A stretch of DNA of 13,056 nucleotides from Phocaeicola sp. (GCA_020026225.1 JAHHQU010000058.1:1-13056); one strand, 5' to 3'. Shown: positions 1 through 7,131, counted from the stretch's first letter. A program made the numbers and translations. The notes: generated by a model from the letters alone, not told the origin.

Positions 1-122
1 AGAACGATTGACACACAGCTTGCATTATTCTGAATTCGTCGAACTCACGTTAATGACCTATATCAGCAGTGAAAAATGACGGATTGATTTGTTTTGCATT
101 CGATAGAATGCAGGTGTAAAAA
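1..122. other. Gene-poor left edge
   Basis: No complete gene is visible here. A plus-strand frame is open from base 2 to a TGA at 77-79 (25 codons, ending ...TYISSEK). It could be the tail of a gene entering from the left, but it is too short to judge and resembles no family I know. A 7-bp inverted repeat (TGCATTC, loop GATA, GAATGCA) lies at 95-112, next to the sulfatase terminator. It lacks a T run on either strand. Confidence 0.35.
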
Positions 123-152
123 AGGCGTGTGAACCTCATGGTTCACACGCCT
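123..152 (-). terminator. Rho-independent terminator after the sulfatase gene
   Basis: A perfect 13-bp stem (AGGCGTGTGAACC at 123-135 pairing with 140-152) closes a 4-nt loop. Read on the minus strand it is followed by a run of seven T (116-122 plus the stem-edge base), the arrangement of an intrinsic terminator. It sits about 35 nt past the sulfatase stop codon, so it probably ends the long minus-strand operon. On the plus strand no T run follows, so it should be one-directional. Confidence 0.9.
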
Positions 153-187
153 GATAATAGGATGAGCCTTAAAGGCCATGTTTCAAT

Positions 188-1738
188 TTATTGTGGACGG
201 CTATATCCTTGTTTTTTCAACTGCTGGATAAGTCCGGTCAGCTCTTCTACCTTTGCTTTTTCTTTCAAGTACAAGTTGTTTCTTTCCTGTGCATCTTCGC
301 TCAAGTGGTAGAGCTGTCCTTTCGGACCGTTCTTGACAGGCTTCAATTCGTAAGGAGCCGTAAAGCCGCCTGAACCCAAGCAATCAATGTATTTCCAGTC
401 TCCTTTCTTGATGGCAAGTTTGTTGGAGCCTGACAAATAAAGAATATGGTCGCGGGTAGGAGTGTTCAAATCACCGTCAAGAATAGACTTGAAGCTGAAG
501 CTGTCTTCTGCCTGTCCCTTGACCAACTTCTGACCGGTCATGTCGGCCAGCGTAGCGTAGATGTCAATCAGACCGACGGTCTGCTGGCATACAGTTCCGC
601 CTTGTGTATGTCCTGGCCAGTGTACAATCAAAGGTACATGGTGTCCACCTTCGTAGGCATCCCCTTTCTGTCCGCGGCAGTTTGCACTGCTGTTATGACC
701 GTATTGTTGGATATCTTCTTCTGTCCATGCGGCACCGTTGTCGCTGGCAAAGATTACAATGGTATTATCTTCGATGCCTAATTCTTTCAATTTGTCGTTG
801 ACACGTTTTACAGCATTGTCGATGTCGGCAATGAAGTCGCTGTAAGTTCCCAGTTCGGTAGTGCCTTTGGTTTCTTTAGATGCCATCCAAGGAGTGTGTG
901 GTCCGGTCAGTGGCAAGTAAAGGAAGAATGGCTTTTTCTTCTTGCGACCTTCGCGGTCAATGAAGTTCAGTCCTTCGTTGATGATGGTGCTCAAGCAGTC
1001 TTCAAATTTGAAGGAACGGGACATTTCACCGTTACGCCACCATACTCCACGTTCCCAATAGATGTCATCGTTGTTTGTATGTCGGCGGTCCCAAGCAAAT
1101 TCTGTATCGGCCAAAGTATGAGGATAGGCATCGGCTGTAAGAATCATATCGGAGTCTACCACCTTGTCGTTTTTCACGAATGCATAAGGAGGCATATCCA
1201 GTGAAGCCGGAAGAATGAAAGAATAGTCGAATCCCAATTCTGTAGGTGGACGGTTGACACGTGCTGCAAAATCTACATTGGTCACTCCGAATTTCTTAGG
1301 AGTAAGAATCTGGGGCTTGTTGGGATCTTTCAGTTGCCAGTCCAGTCCCAAATGCCATTTACCGATGCATGCTGTGGTATAACCGGCATTTTGCATCATG
1401 TTTCCGATAGTCAGTCGGCCTTCATTGATGCAGGGACCGAGGTATCCCCAATAATTTCTTTCTGGAGGAGTGGCACGGAACTGGTATTGTCCGGTTACCA
1501 GACCATAGCGTGATGGGCCACTGAGTGCACCTGCTGAGTGGGCATCGGTAAAACGGAGACCCTGCTGTGCCAATGCGTCTATAGCAGGCGTTTGGATGCG
1601 GCCGCTTGGATTGTTGCATTTTACGTCCCCGTATCCCATGTCATCGGCTAAAATGATGACCACGTTGGGCTGGCTTTGTGCCAGGAGAGTGGGAACATAG
1701 AGTAAGCCAGTGGCCAATAAGGAGATATTTTTCTTCAT
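188..1738 (-). CDS. Secreted Ser-type sulfatase (arylsulfatase A-like, family S1)
   Basis: A 516-aa enzyme predicted to hydrolyse sulfate esters, probably on host or dietary glycans. An N-terminal signal peptide (residues 1-20, ending LLA before Gln21) sends it to the periplasm. The formylglycine motif is S73-G-P-S-R77 followed by YGLVTG. Because the modified residue is Ser rather than Cys, activation should need an anaerobic radical-SAM sulfatase-maturating enzyme, which is not in this window. Metal and substrate residues seen are D32-D33 (ADDMGYGDV), K127 and H129 (GKWHLG), H281 (GPHTPW), D333-N334 (ASDNG) and K358. Length and the C-terminal GDWKYI and LYHLSEDAQERNNLY segments fit family S1. 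It is the last gene of the minus-strand run, 70 nt after the rhodanese gene and followed by a strong terminator. The exact substrate cannot be read from the sequence. No SusC/SusD genes are present, so it is not in a visible polysaccharide utilisation locus. Confidence 0.93.
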   Translation of the reverse strand: MKKNISLLATGLLYVPTLLAQSQPNVVIILADDMGYGDVKCNNPSGRIQTPAIDALAQQGLRFTDAHSAGALSGPSRYGLVTGQYQFRATPPERNYWGYLGPCINEGRLTIGNMMQNAGYTTACIGKWHLGLDWQLKDPNKPQILTPKKFGVTNVDFAARVNRPPTELGFDYSFILPASLDMPPYAFVKNDKVVDSDMILTADAYPHTLADTEFAWDRRHTNNDDIYWERGVWWRNGEMSRSFKFEDCLSTIINEGLNFIDREGRKKKKPFFLYLPLTGPHTPWMASKETKGTTELGTYSDFIADIDNAVKRVNDKLKELGIEDNTIVIFASDNGAAWTEEDIQQYGHNSSANCRGQKGDAYEGGHHVPLIVHWPGHTQGGTVCQQTVGLIDIYATLADMTGQKLVKGQAEDSFSFKSILDGDLNTPTRDHILYLSGSNKLAIKKGDWKYIDCLGSGGFTAPYELKPVKNGPKGQLYHLSEDAQERNNLYLKEKAKVEELTGLIQQLKKQGYSRPQ

Positions 1739-1760
1739 AGTTTATTCGATTTTTTTCAAG

Positions 1761-1793
1761 AGCAGATGCTTGCAAGACTGCAAAGGCTCTGCT
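1761..1793 (-). other. Hairpin in the rhodanese-sulfatase intergenic gap
   Basis: Arms AGCAGA (1761-1766) and TCTGCT (1788-1793) pair. After a 2x2 internal loop, CTTGCA (1769-1774) pairs with TGCAAAG (1779-1785, one bulged A) around a 4-nt loop AGAC. Neither strand has a T run after it, and on the minus strand an A run follows, so it does not look like an intrinsic terminator. It lies about 20 nt before the sulfatase start and could be an RNA processing or stability element. The role is inferred. Confidence 0.4.
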
Positions 1794-1808
1794 GGGAAGT
1801 TCTTTCAA

Positions 1809-2210
1809 TTATTTTACCACTTCTTTACCAAGGTCAATCCAGTTCAGGATGCCTTTGTCGAGATTGTATACCTTGTATCCTTTTTTTGTCAAGATACTGG
1901 CAGCTTTGCGACTTCTTCTGCCGCTTTTGCAATATACGGCAACTGGTCTTTCTTTTTCCAGCAAGTCGTCGGCCTGTGCCGAGAAGTTCTCATCGCTTAC
2001 GTTGATGTTGGTGCTGCCTGCGATGTGGCCGGCACTGTATTCTACCGGGGTGCGGGCATCCAAGCATTGAACTTTTTCGTCAAGAATCAGTTCCTGGAAT
2101 TCATCGGCCGAGAGATTCTTGAAGTCCTCTTTCGGTGCGCTGCTGCATGCGAACAAGCCCCATAAAGCAAAGCACACGAAAAACATGAAATAGGTACTTT
2201 TAGCTAACAT
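1809..2210 (-). CDS. Rhodanese-domain lipoprotein
   Basis: A 133-aa protein with a lipoprotein signal peptide (hydrophobic residues 6-20, lipobox LFAC with acylated Cys22 followed by SS) and one rhodanese domain (about residues 33-130). Typical rhodanese features are visible: CLDARTPVEYSAGHIAGSTNIN at 49-70 and the active-site loop C94-K-S-G-R-R-S100, with the cysteine that carries a persulfide in sulfurtransferases. It should therefore be catalytically competent and anchored in the cell envelope, facing the periplasm or the surface. The sulfur donor and acceptor are unknown, and small envelope rhodaneses of this kind are mostly uncharacterised. It starts 12 nt after the NigD-like gene stop, so the two are almost certainly co-transcribed, and it precedes the sulfatase by 70 nt. 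A link between the two sulfur-handling proteins is suggested only by position. Confidence 0.88.
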   Translation of the reverse strand: MLAKSTYFMFFVCFALWGLFACSSAPKEDFKNLSADEFQELILDEKVQCLDARTPVEYSAGHIAGSTNINVSDENFSAQADDLLEKERPVAVYCKSGRRSRKAASILTKKGYKVYNLDKGILNWIDLGKEVVK

Positions 2211-2222
2211 AATTGGATAAGT

Positions 2223-2864
2223 TTAATAGTTGAATTCTTTGATGATTTTTCCTTCTTTATAGGTGTTCAGCTCGAGCTGTACTTTGTCTCCTTTCTGCAG
2301 TGCGTAGGCCCAAAGGGGAATGGAAGCGTAAAACTTTTGTGTGAAGGCCTCATAATCCTTTTCACGGTCGTGATGCAGGAGAAACCGCAAGGTACGTGAG
2401 CCGTCGGGATGGATTTGAATGCCTTGGTCGATAAAGTTTAGGGAGTGCCGGTGGTTCTTCACTTGTATCAGCAGAATCATGTTGAGGTATCTTTCAGACA
2501 TCCACATGCTTTGAATATCTACGGGGTCTGTTTTCACTTCGCCGCCAAGATTGGATGCAGGTACGGGGATAGGAGAAAAGACCGAATAGATGGAATAGAT
2601 GCGTATGTTTTGGGAGCCTTCTCCCAAACGTTGGTAGATGGAAAGAGCCCGATAAGTCGTATCGGCCTTGAGTTGATAGTCTTCGGGTGACTCGCTGATA
2701 GTAAAGGACTGGTCATAATCGGTAAGCAAGAGAGCTGGTTTCCCGTTCGGACCTGTTTTCACTTCACAAAACTCTGTAACGGCATCAGGATAAACATAAT
2801 CTTCTTTGCATGCTCCCAAAATGAGCATGCAAAGAAGTAGGAAGAAAGTCACTAACCGATTCAT
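2223..2864 (-). CDS. NigD-like lipoprotein
   Basis: A 213-aa predicted lipoprotein. The signal peptide covers residues 1-18 and ends in the lipobox LGAC, giving Cys19 as the acylated residue. The rest is soluble, with an N-terminal part rich in short beta strands (about 35-95) and a C-terminal part (about 105-213) containing the MWMSERYLNMIL segment. This layout resembles the Bacteroidales NigD-like two-domain family (OB-type N-terminal domain and beta-sandwich C-terminal domain). That assignment comes from pattern memory, not a profile search. The molecular function of the family is not established, and no catalytic motif is apparent. Its start overlaps the acyltransferase stop by 4 nt (ATGA), indicating translational coupling, and the rhodanese lipoprotein follows 12 nt downstream, so two envelope lipoproteins sit side by side. 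Confidence 0.75.
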   Translation of the reverse strand: MNRLVTFFLLLCMLILGACKEDYVYPDAVTEFCEVKTGPNGKPALLLTDYDQSFTISESPEDYQLKADTTYRALSIYQRLGEGSQNIRIYSIYSVFSPIPVPASNLGGEVKTDPVDIQSMWMSERYLNMILLIQVKNHRHSLNFIDQGIQIHPDGSRTLRFLLHHDREKDYEAFTQKFYASIPLWAYALQKGDKVQLELNTYKEGKIIKEFNY

Positions 2865-4015
2865 TCGTTCATTGCTTTCTTATGGTTGATAGCCGGATTA
2901 GCATACATGGTAAGCAGGCACTGACGCAAGAACGCTTCATCTTTGTTCGGCAAATCGATGAGGCTGAGCTTTTGTTGCAAGTAGCCATTGAAGCGGGCTA
3001 CATCTTCTTCCGTATAGTTGCCGGCATATTCTTGTGTACCGCTCAACAGGTCGCAAGCGATATAGTTTCCAGGATACAGTCGGTAGTTCTTATGGATATG
3101 CTTGTCGATGATTTCCGAAACCTTGCTGAAGATAGTTGTCTTAGGAAGTTCACGCAAGGCTTCCAGTTCGTCATTGATGCACGGTGCCGCTTGAAAATGG
3201 ATGCGTCCTTTGTATCCGAAGATTCCGGTCTGCATATTAATCAAGTCGTCTTCCTTGCTTTTCTTGAATCCTTCAACGTCGCGTTTCTGCTGCATTTCCT
3301 TGGCCTTCAGGAAGTCGCAAGGGTCATATTCGTAAGAAAGTGACAGCGGAACAATATTCAATTCTTTCAGACGGTCGATGATATGACCTTCTCCTCCCAT
3401 AGCCAGCATCTTCAAGACACTGTCCTGCGTATGGTCGTTGGAATCTTTCGCTCTGCCTTCACGCTGTGCAATCCAGAGGTTCTCCTTTTTTTCGCGGATG
3501 GCAAAATGCATGTAGCGCGACATGCGTGCAGAAGATTCCAGCATCTGACGCATGCTTAAAGCACGCTGTACGATGAAGGACTTGTTTACGCACACCAGCT
3601 TCTTAATCCACGGATGAATCAACAGATTGTCACCGATGGCGATTTCTACAGTAGTAGGAAATCCCTGTTCGAGAAGACCGACAGAAAGAAAGCCGGAATC
3701 GAGTACGATGTCGCGGTGGTTGGAAATGAACGTATAGCTTTTGTTCTTGTCGGACAAGTTCGTACATTCAAAATCAAAGCCGTCACTTTTCTTCTTTAAT
3801 AAATTTTGGAGCAATCCGTAGCAGAATTTTTTCTGTACGTCCAAACTGGTTTTGCACTGGCGCAACTGAGCTGCCAATATTTCAAAAGGGACGTCGGGTA
3901 TTACTTGCTTGATGACTGCCTGAAAATCAGGGTCAGCAATCAACTCCTCGAAGACCTGAGGAAGTTCCTCGGGGGTATAAGGACGAATTTCGTCAAATTC
4001 AGCTGGGATATTCAT
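2861..4015 (-). CDS. PlsC/PlsB-like acyltransferase
   Basis: A 384-aa protein of the glycerolipid acyltransferase superfamily, probably transferring a fatty acyl group to a glycerophosphate or lysophospholipid at the inner face of the membrane. The domain spans roughly residues 90-260. Motif I is ISNH100-RDIVLD106-SGFL and motif III is WIAQREGRAKD (E186-G-R), the counterpart of the family's EGTRSR-type motif. The His and Asp of motif I are separated by five residues instead of the textbook four (H-x4-D). The protein is longer than ordinary PlsC (about 240 aa), with a 90-residue N-terminal helical extension and a C-terminal extension of about 120 residues. It has no signal peptide or obvious transmembrane helix. 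It starts 35 nt after the ddl stop and overlaps the NigD-like gene by 4 nt. Database names for such proteins usually read 1-acyl-sn-glycerol-3-phosphate acyltransferase, but the acceptor is not shown by the sequence. Confidence 0.8.
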   Translation of the reverse strand: MNIPAEFDEIRPYTPEELPQVFEELIADPDFQAVIKQVIPDVPFEILAAQLRQCKTSLDVQKKFCYGLLQNLLKKKSDGFDFECTNLSDKNKSYTFISNHRDIVLDSGFLSVGLLEQGFPTTVEIAIGDNLLIHPWIKKLVCVNKSFIVQRALSMRQMLESSARMSRYMHFAIREKKENLWIAQREGRAKDSNDHTQDSVLKMLAMGGEGHIIDRLKELNIVPLSLSYEYDPCDFLKAKEMQQKRDVEGFKKSKEDDLINMQTGIFGYKGRIHFQAAPCINDELEALRELPKTTIFSKVSEIIDKHIHKNYRLYPGNYIACDLLSGTQEYAGNYTEEDVARFNGYLQQKLSLIDLPNKDEAFLRQCLLTMYANPAINHKKAMNE

Positions 4016-4050
4016 GGTAATTATTATTTAGGTTATCGATTTCTGATGAT

Positions 4051-5031
4051 TTATGCAAAGTGGTCTTCAATGATATCGGTCATTACGTCCTTGATATCCA
4101 GACCTGCGGCACGAACTTGCTGTGGAATGAAGCTGGTAGCTGTCATACCTGGAGTCGTGTTGATTTCAAGCATGTTGATTTTATCACCTTCTGTAATGAT
4201 ATAGTCTACACGCACAATACCTTTGCATCCTAAGATGTCGTAAATGGCAGAAGTCAGCTTCTGTACACGGTCGGTCAGTTCTGGGCTGAGGCGTGCAGGA
4301 GTGATTTCGTCTACTTCACCTTTATATTTCGCATTATAGTCAAAGAATTCGTTTTTGCTCACCACTTCGGTAATTGGGAATATGACTGAACTCTTTTTAG
4401 TCTTGTAGCATCCGTTGGCCAATTCGATACCGTCCATGAAGGCTTCAATCATCACGTCGTCTGATTCTTGGAAAGCTTCTTCAAGGGCTGGTTTGATTTG
4501 TTCGCGAGTCTTCACCTTGGTAACGCCGAAGCTGGAACCGCTGGCATTAGGCTTGATGAAACAAGGAAGACCGATTTTTTCAATTACTTCGTCTTCGCTG
4601 ATACTGTGAGCCTTGTTGACCAGCATGGATTCTGCCACACGGATTCCAAAGGTTTTCAAGTATTGGTTCACTGTGAACTTGCTGAAAGTCAATGCAGAAA
4701 CCAATACGTCACAAGTAGAGTACGGGATTCCCATCAGTTCGAAATATCCTTGGAGAATACCATTTTCTCCTGGAGTGCCGTGAATGGTGATGTAGGCGAA
4801 GTCAGGAATGATTTTCGTTCCATGATCCATGAAGCTGAAATCATTCTTGTCGATGGGGCTGTAAGAGCCGTCGGCGAGGACTGCTTTCCATCCGCCTTTG
4901 CGTGAAAGTTCTACAATGTATAAGTTATATTTCTCTTTGTCAATGAAAGAGTAGATTCCTTTGGCACTATTGAGGGATACTCCAAATTCAGATGAGTCAC
5001 CTCCAGCTATAATAGCTACGGTACGTTTCAT
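4051..5031 (-). CDS. ddl: D-alanine--D-alanine ligase
   Basis: A 326-aa cytoplasmic ATP-grasp enzyme that joins two D-alanines to make the terminal dipeptide of peptidoglycan precursors. Seen in order: N-terminal AIIAGGDSSEFGVSLNSA with Glu15, which in the family holds the first D-Ala; ITIHGTPGENGILQGY (82-96); the ATP-grasp segment CFIKPNASGSSFGV (157-170); the omega-loop region FFDYNAKYKGE (229-239) with the Tyr expected for D-Ala rather than D-lactate specificity; and the magnesium-binding MLEINTTPGMTATS (287-300). Length matches typical Ddl. Only 2 nt separate it from the upstream rluD-type gene, so both are in one transcript. The PASTA gene two genes upstream fits a cell-wall theme. No van-type neighbours are present, so this is the housekeeping ligase. 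Confidence 0.96.
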   Translation of the reverse strand: MKRTVAIIAGGDSSEFGVSLNSAKGIYSFIDKEKYNLYIVELSRKGGWKAVLADGSYSPIDKNDFSFMDHGTKIIPDFAYITIHGTPGENGILQGYFELMGIPYSTCDVLVSALTFSKFTVNQYLKTFGIRVAESMLVNKAHSISEDEVIEKIGLPCFIKPNASGSSFGVTKVKTREQIKPALEEAFQESDDVMIEAFMDGIELANGCYKTKKSSVIFPITEVVSKNEFFDYNAKYKGEVDEITPARLSPELTDRVQKLTSAIYDILGCKGIVRVDYIITEGDKINMLEINTTPGMTATSFIPQQVRAAGLDIKDVMTDIIEDHFA

Positions 5032-5033
5032 AA

Positions 5034-6098
5034 TTATTCTTCTCTGTTACTAATATAAGTTCTCCAACGTTCGATGAGGTTGGTCATGTCGTCAGGCAAT
5101 TCAGAGGTGAAGAACATTTCTTCTCCTGTATGGGGATGTACGAATCCCAATGTCTTGGCATGAAGAGCCTGTCTCGGACAGATGTCGAAACAGTTGTTTA
5201 CAAATTGTTTGTATTTACTAAAATGGGTTCCTTTTAAGATTTCGTTTCCACCGTAGCGTTCGTCATTGAAGAGAACGTGTCCGATGTGTTTCATGTGTAC
5301 GCGAATCTGGTGGGTACGTCCTGTTTCTAAAACGCATTTCACCAAGGTGACGTATCCCAGACGTTCCAGTACCTGATAGTGGGTTACGGCATATTTGCCT
5401 TGGTCGTCCGGTACCACGGCCATCTGCATCCGGTCGCGAGGATTGCGTCCGATGTTGCCTACTACGGTTCCTTCGTTTTCATCGATAAGTCCCCAAACCA
5501 GTGCGTTATATTCTCGTTTGGTGGTCTTGTTGAAGAACTGGAGTCCGAGTTTGGTCTTGGCGTCGGGTGTCTTTGCTACGACAAGCAAGCCTGAGGTGTC
5601 TTTGTCGATACGGTGAACCAATCCGACCTGTGGGTCATTCGGGTCGTAGCTGGGTACATTCTTCAAATGCCATGCGATGGCATTGACCAAGGTGCCGTGA
5701 TAGTTTCCGCATCCCGGGTGTACTACGAGTCCGGCAGGCTTGTTGATTACCATGAGGTAATCATCTTCATAAACGATATCCAGTGGAATGTCTTCTGCGA
5801 TAATCTCATTGTCATAATGTGGCCGATCAAGCATGACGGTCAGCACATCGAGTGGCTTGACCTTGTAGCTGCTCTTTACCGGTTTTCCATTGGCCATGAT
5901 GAAACCGGCGTCTGCTGCGTTCTGGATGCGGTTTCTTGACGAATTGACGATGCGTTCAAACAGGTACTTGTCCACACGTACGGGAGCCTGTCCCTTATCT
6001 ACAACAACTCGGAAGTGTTCATATAGTTCGGGAGTACCTTCCGCCGCTTCAATGTCGTCTAAATTATCGTCTAAATCTTCTATATAGTCTTCAGTCAT
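5034..6098 (-). CDS. rluD: RluD-type 23S rRNA pseudouridine synthase
   Basis: Converts uridines in 23S rRNA (helix 69 in the RluD group) to pseudouridine in the cytoplasm. With the chosen start the protein has 354 residues. An acidic N-terminal tail (MTEDYIEDLDDNLDD) is followed by an S4 RNA-binding domain (about 38-85, VRVDKYLFERIVNSSRNRIQ...). The RsuA/RluA catalytic domain then carries GLVHRIDKDTSGLL (159-172) with catalytic Asp165, and RTHQIRVHMKHIGH. The frame is open back to an ATG at 6143, which would add 15 mostly hydrophobic residues and overlap the PASTA gene by 10 nt. I prefer the ATG at 6098 because the acidic start looks natural for the family. The exact target cannot be settled from sequence: RluA, RluC and RluD share the motif, and RluD is the best match by architecture. 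Confidence 0.92.
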   Translation of the reverse strand: MTEDYIEDLDDNLDDIEAAEGTPELYEHFRVVVDKGQAPVRVDKYLFERIVNSSRNRIQNAADAGFIMANGKPVKSSYKVKPLDVLTVMLDRPHYDNEIIAEDIPLDIVYEDDYLMVINKPAGLVVHPGCGNYHGTLVNAIAWHLKNVPSYDPNDPQVGLVHRIDKDTSGLLVVAKTPDAKTKLGLQFFNKTTKREYNALVWGLIDENEGTVVGNIGRNPRDRMQMAVVPDDQGKYAVTHYQVLERLGYVTLVKCVLETGRTHQIRVHMKHIGHVLFNDERYGGNEILKGTHFSKYKQFVNNCFDICPRQALHAKTLGFVHPHTGEEMFFTSELPDDMTNLIERWRTYISNREE

Positions 6099-6133
6099 TC
6101 TGTTCAGATTGATTGTCTTAAGTGTAAGAGTGA

Positions 6134-6784
6134 TTAAAACCAAGAATGGTCAACTTCTGCTTCTTCTTCGTTTCCTGTGATCGGGCTTCCTGAGATGACG
6201 GTAGAATCCATGGACAGTGAATCTCTTAAATGCGTGTTTCCTACGCAGAGAGTCAACAAGGCTTCACGAGGAATCTTTTCACCGCTCTGCAGACTCTTTC
6301 CTTTGTATTTGATGCCATACACCCAGTCTTGTTCTCCTGCGATGAATTCGGGCTCAGTCAGTTTGAATCCGATGGACTTCAACTTGGCTACAGCCTGACG
6401 CATGGAACTGTTGTCAATCAAGTCGGGAAGGTTGATGAGAGGAACCGAACTTGTGGTAACGGTCAAGTAAACCATTCGGCCTTCTTTGACTCTTGAACCG
6501 GCTTTAGGGGTTTGGTCGAGAACGATTCCGGCACGAGCTCCCTTTACATACGTAGAGTCTACTATGGTAGCATGGACAAACTGGCTTTCCAATAAATGGT
6601 TGGCTTCTTGGATGGTTTTGTCTTTGACGTTAGGTACTACGTATGATTCGCCATGGTGGGTATATACGTCTAACCAATGAAGAGTTCCGTAGCATACTCC
6701 AAAAAGGACAACAATCATGAGAATCAAGTTAATCCAGAAGAAACGGTTGCTCTTGAATGAGAAAAAGTCTTTCAGTGTTACCAT
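6134..6784 (-). CDS. Membrane-anchored PASTA-domain protein without a kinase domain
   Basis: A 216-aa protein with a short cytoplasmic N-terminus (KDFFSFKSNRFF), one transmembrane helix (about residues 16-36) and an external part. That part holds two PASTA repeats: about 48-112 (VVPNVKDKTIQEANHLLES ... GRMVYLTVTT) and about 115-183 (INLPDLIDNSSMRQAVAKLKSIGFK ... LLTLCVGN). A Ser/Thr/acid-rich tail follows. PASTA domains are known from penicillin-binding proteins and Ser/Thr kinases, where they bind peptidoglycan fragments. Here neither a kinase nor a transpeptidase domain is attached. It appears to be the first gene of the long operon, 35 nt ahead of the preferred rluD start and upstream of ddl, so a peptidoglycan role such as sensing or scaffolding is a reasonable inference. 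No enzymatic residues are visible. Confidence 0.9.
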   Translation of the reverse strand: MVTLKDFFSFKSNRFFWINLILMIVVLFGVCYGTLHWLDVYTHHGESYVVPNVKDKTIQEANHLLESQFVHATIVDSTYVKGARAGIVLDQTPKAGSRVKEGRMVYLTVTTSSVPLINLPDLIDNSSMRQAVAKLKSIGFKLTEPEFIAGEQDWVYGIKYKGKSLQSGEKIPREALLTLCVGNTHLRDSLSMDSTVISGSPITGNEEEAEVDHSWF

Positions 6785-6811
6785 ATTAATAATATATATA
6801 CATTAATGCAG

Positions 6812-6840
6812 CAAAGATACGATTTTTCTGTAAAAACAAG
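6812..6840 (-). promoter_or_regulatory. Putative promoter for the PASTA-rluD-ddl operon
   Basis: On the minus strand TATCTTTG (6812-6819) matches the Bacteroidetes -7 consensus TAnnTTTG. A CTTG (6837-6840) lies 17 nt upstream, a little closer than the usual 19-21 nt, so the -33 half is weak. It lies 27 nt ahead of the PASTA start codon and just past the rpmH terminator, where the operon promoter would be expected. Confidence 0.6.
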
Positions 6841-6856
6841 ATTGGTAAAGATAAAG

Positions 6857-6899
6857 AAAAAGCCGCAAAAGAACTGCGAGCAGTCCTTTGCGGCTTTTT
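6857..6899 (-). terminator. Rho-independent terminator of rpmH
   Basis: Arms AAAAAGCCGCAAA (6857-6869) and TTTGCGGCTTTTT (6887-6899) form a 13-bp stem, with ACTG/CAGT (6873-6876, 6881-6884) able to pair inside it. On the minus strand it ends in TTTTTCTTTATCTTT. It lies 27 nt after the rpmH stop and separates rpmH from the PASTA operon. The other strand also ends in five T, so some two-way activity is possible. Confidence 0.88.
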
Positions 6900-6925
6900 A
6901 CTTAATTCTTATTCCAAAGCTTGGC

Positions 6926-7087
6926 TTATGCCTTCACTCCGTTGTATTCGTCAGAAATAGTTAATTTCTTGCGACCTTTAGCACGACGTGCAGCCAATAC
7001 TCGGCGACCGTTAGCAGTTGCCATTCTTTCACGGAAACCGTGTTTGTTTTTTCTCTTTCTGTTAGAGGGTTGGAATGTTCTTTTCAT
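6926..7087 (-). CDS. rpmH: 50S ribosomal protein L34
   Basis: A 53-aa, very basic protein of the large ribosomal subunit. The start MKRTFQPSNRKRKNKHGF and the segment RMATANGRRVLAARRAKGRK are the classic L34 signature. A Bacteroidetes-type C-terminal extension (KLTISDEYNGVKA) makes it a few residues longer than the roughly 46-aa E. coli protein. It is transcribed alone, with its own near-consensus promoter upstream and a strong terminator 27 nt downstream. The usual partner rnpA, which follows rpmH in many bacteria, is absent: the next gene in this direction is the PASTA protein beyond the terminator. It is divergent from efp, another translation gene. Confidence 0.97.
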   Translation of the reverse strand: MKRTFQPSNRKRKNKHGFRERMATANGRRVLAARRAKGRKKLTISDEYNGVKA

Positions 7088-7131
7088 TTTCGTATATACT
7101 ATTTATGTTATTATTCTATGTGTTCGGGCTG

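Noticed and set aside
1710..2165. A 151-codon plus-strand frame
   Set aside because: It is antisense to the rhodanese lipoprotein and the start of the sulfatase, both of which have clear motifs. It is Cys/Phe-rich with no recognisable domain.
2882..3343. A 153-codon plus-strand frame opposite the acyltransferase
   Set aside because: It is the shadow of a well-supported gene and has no start context or family resemblance.
4468..4905. A 145-codon plus-strand frame opposite ddl
   Set aside because: It is antisense to all the ddl active-site motifs, so it is a shadow frame.
6099..6143. Upstream ATG for the rluD-type gene
   Set aside because: It adds a 15-residue hydrophobic leader unlike the acidic N-termini of the family and overlaps the upstream gene. 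It is kept only as an alternative.
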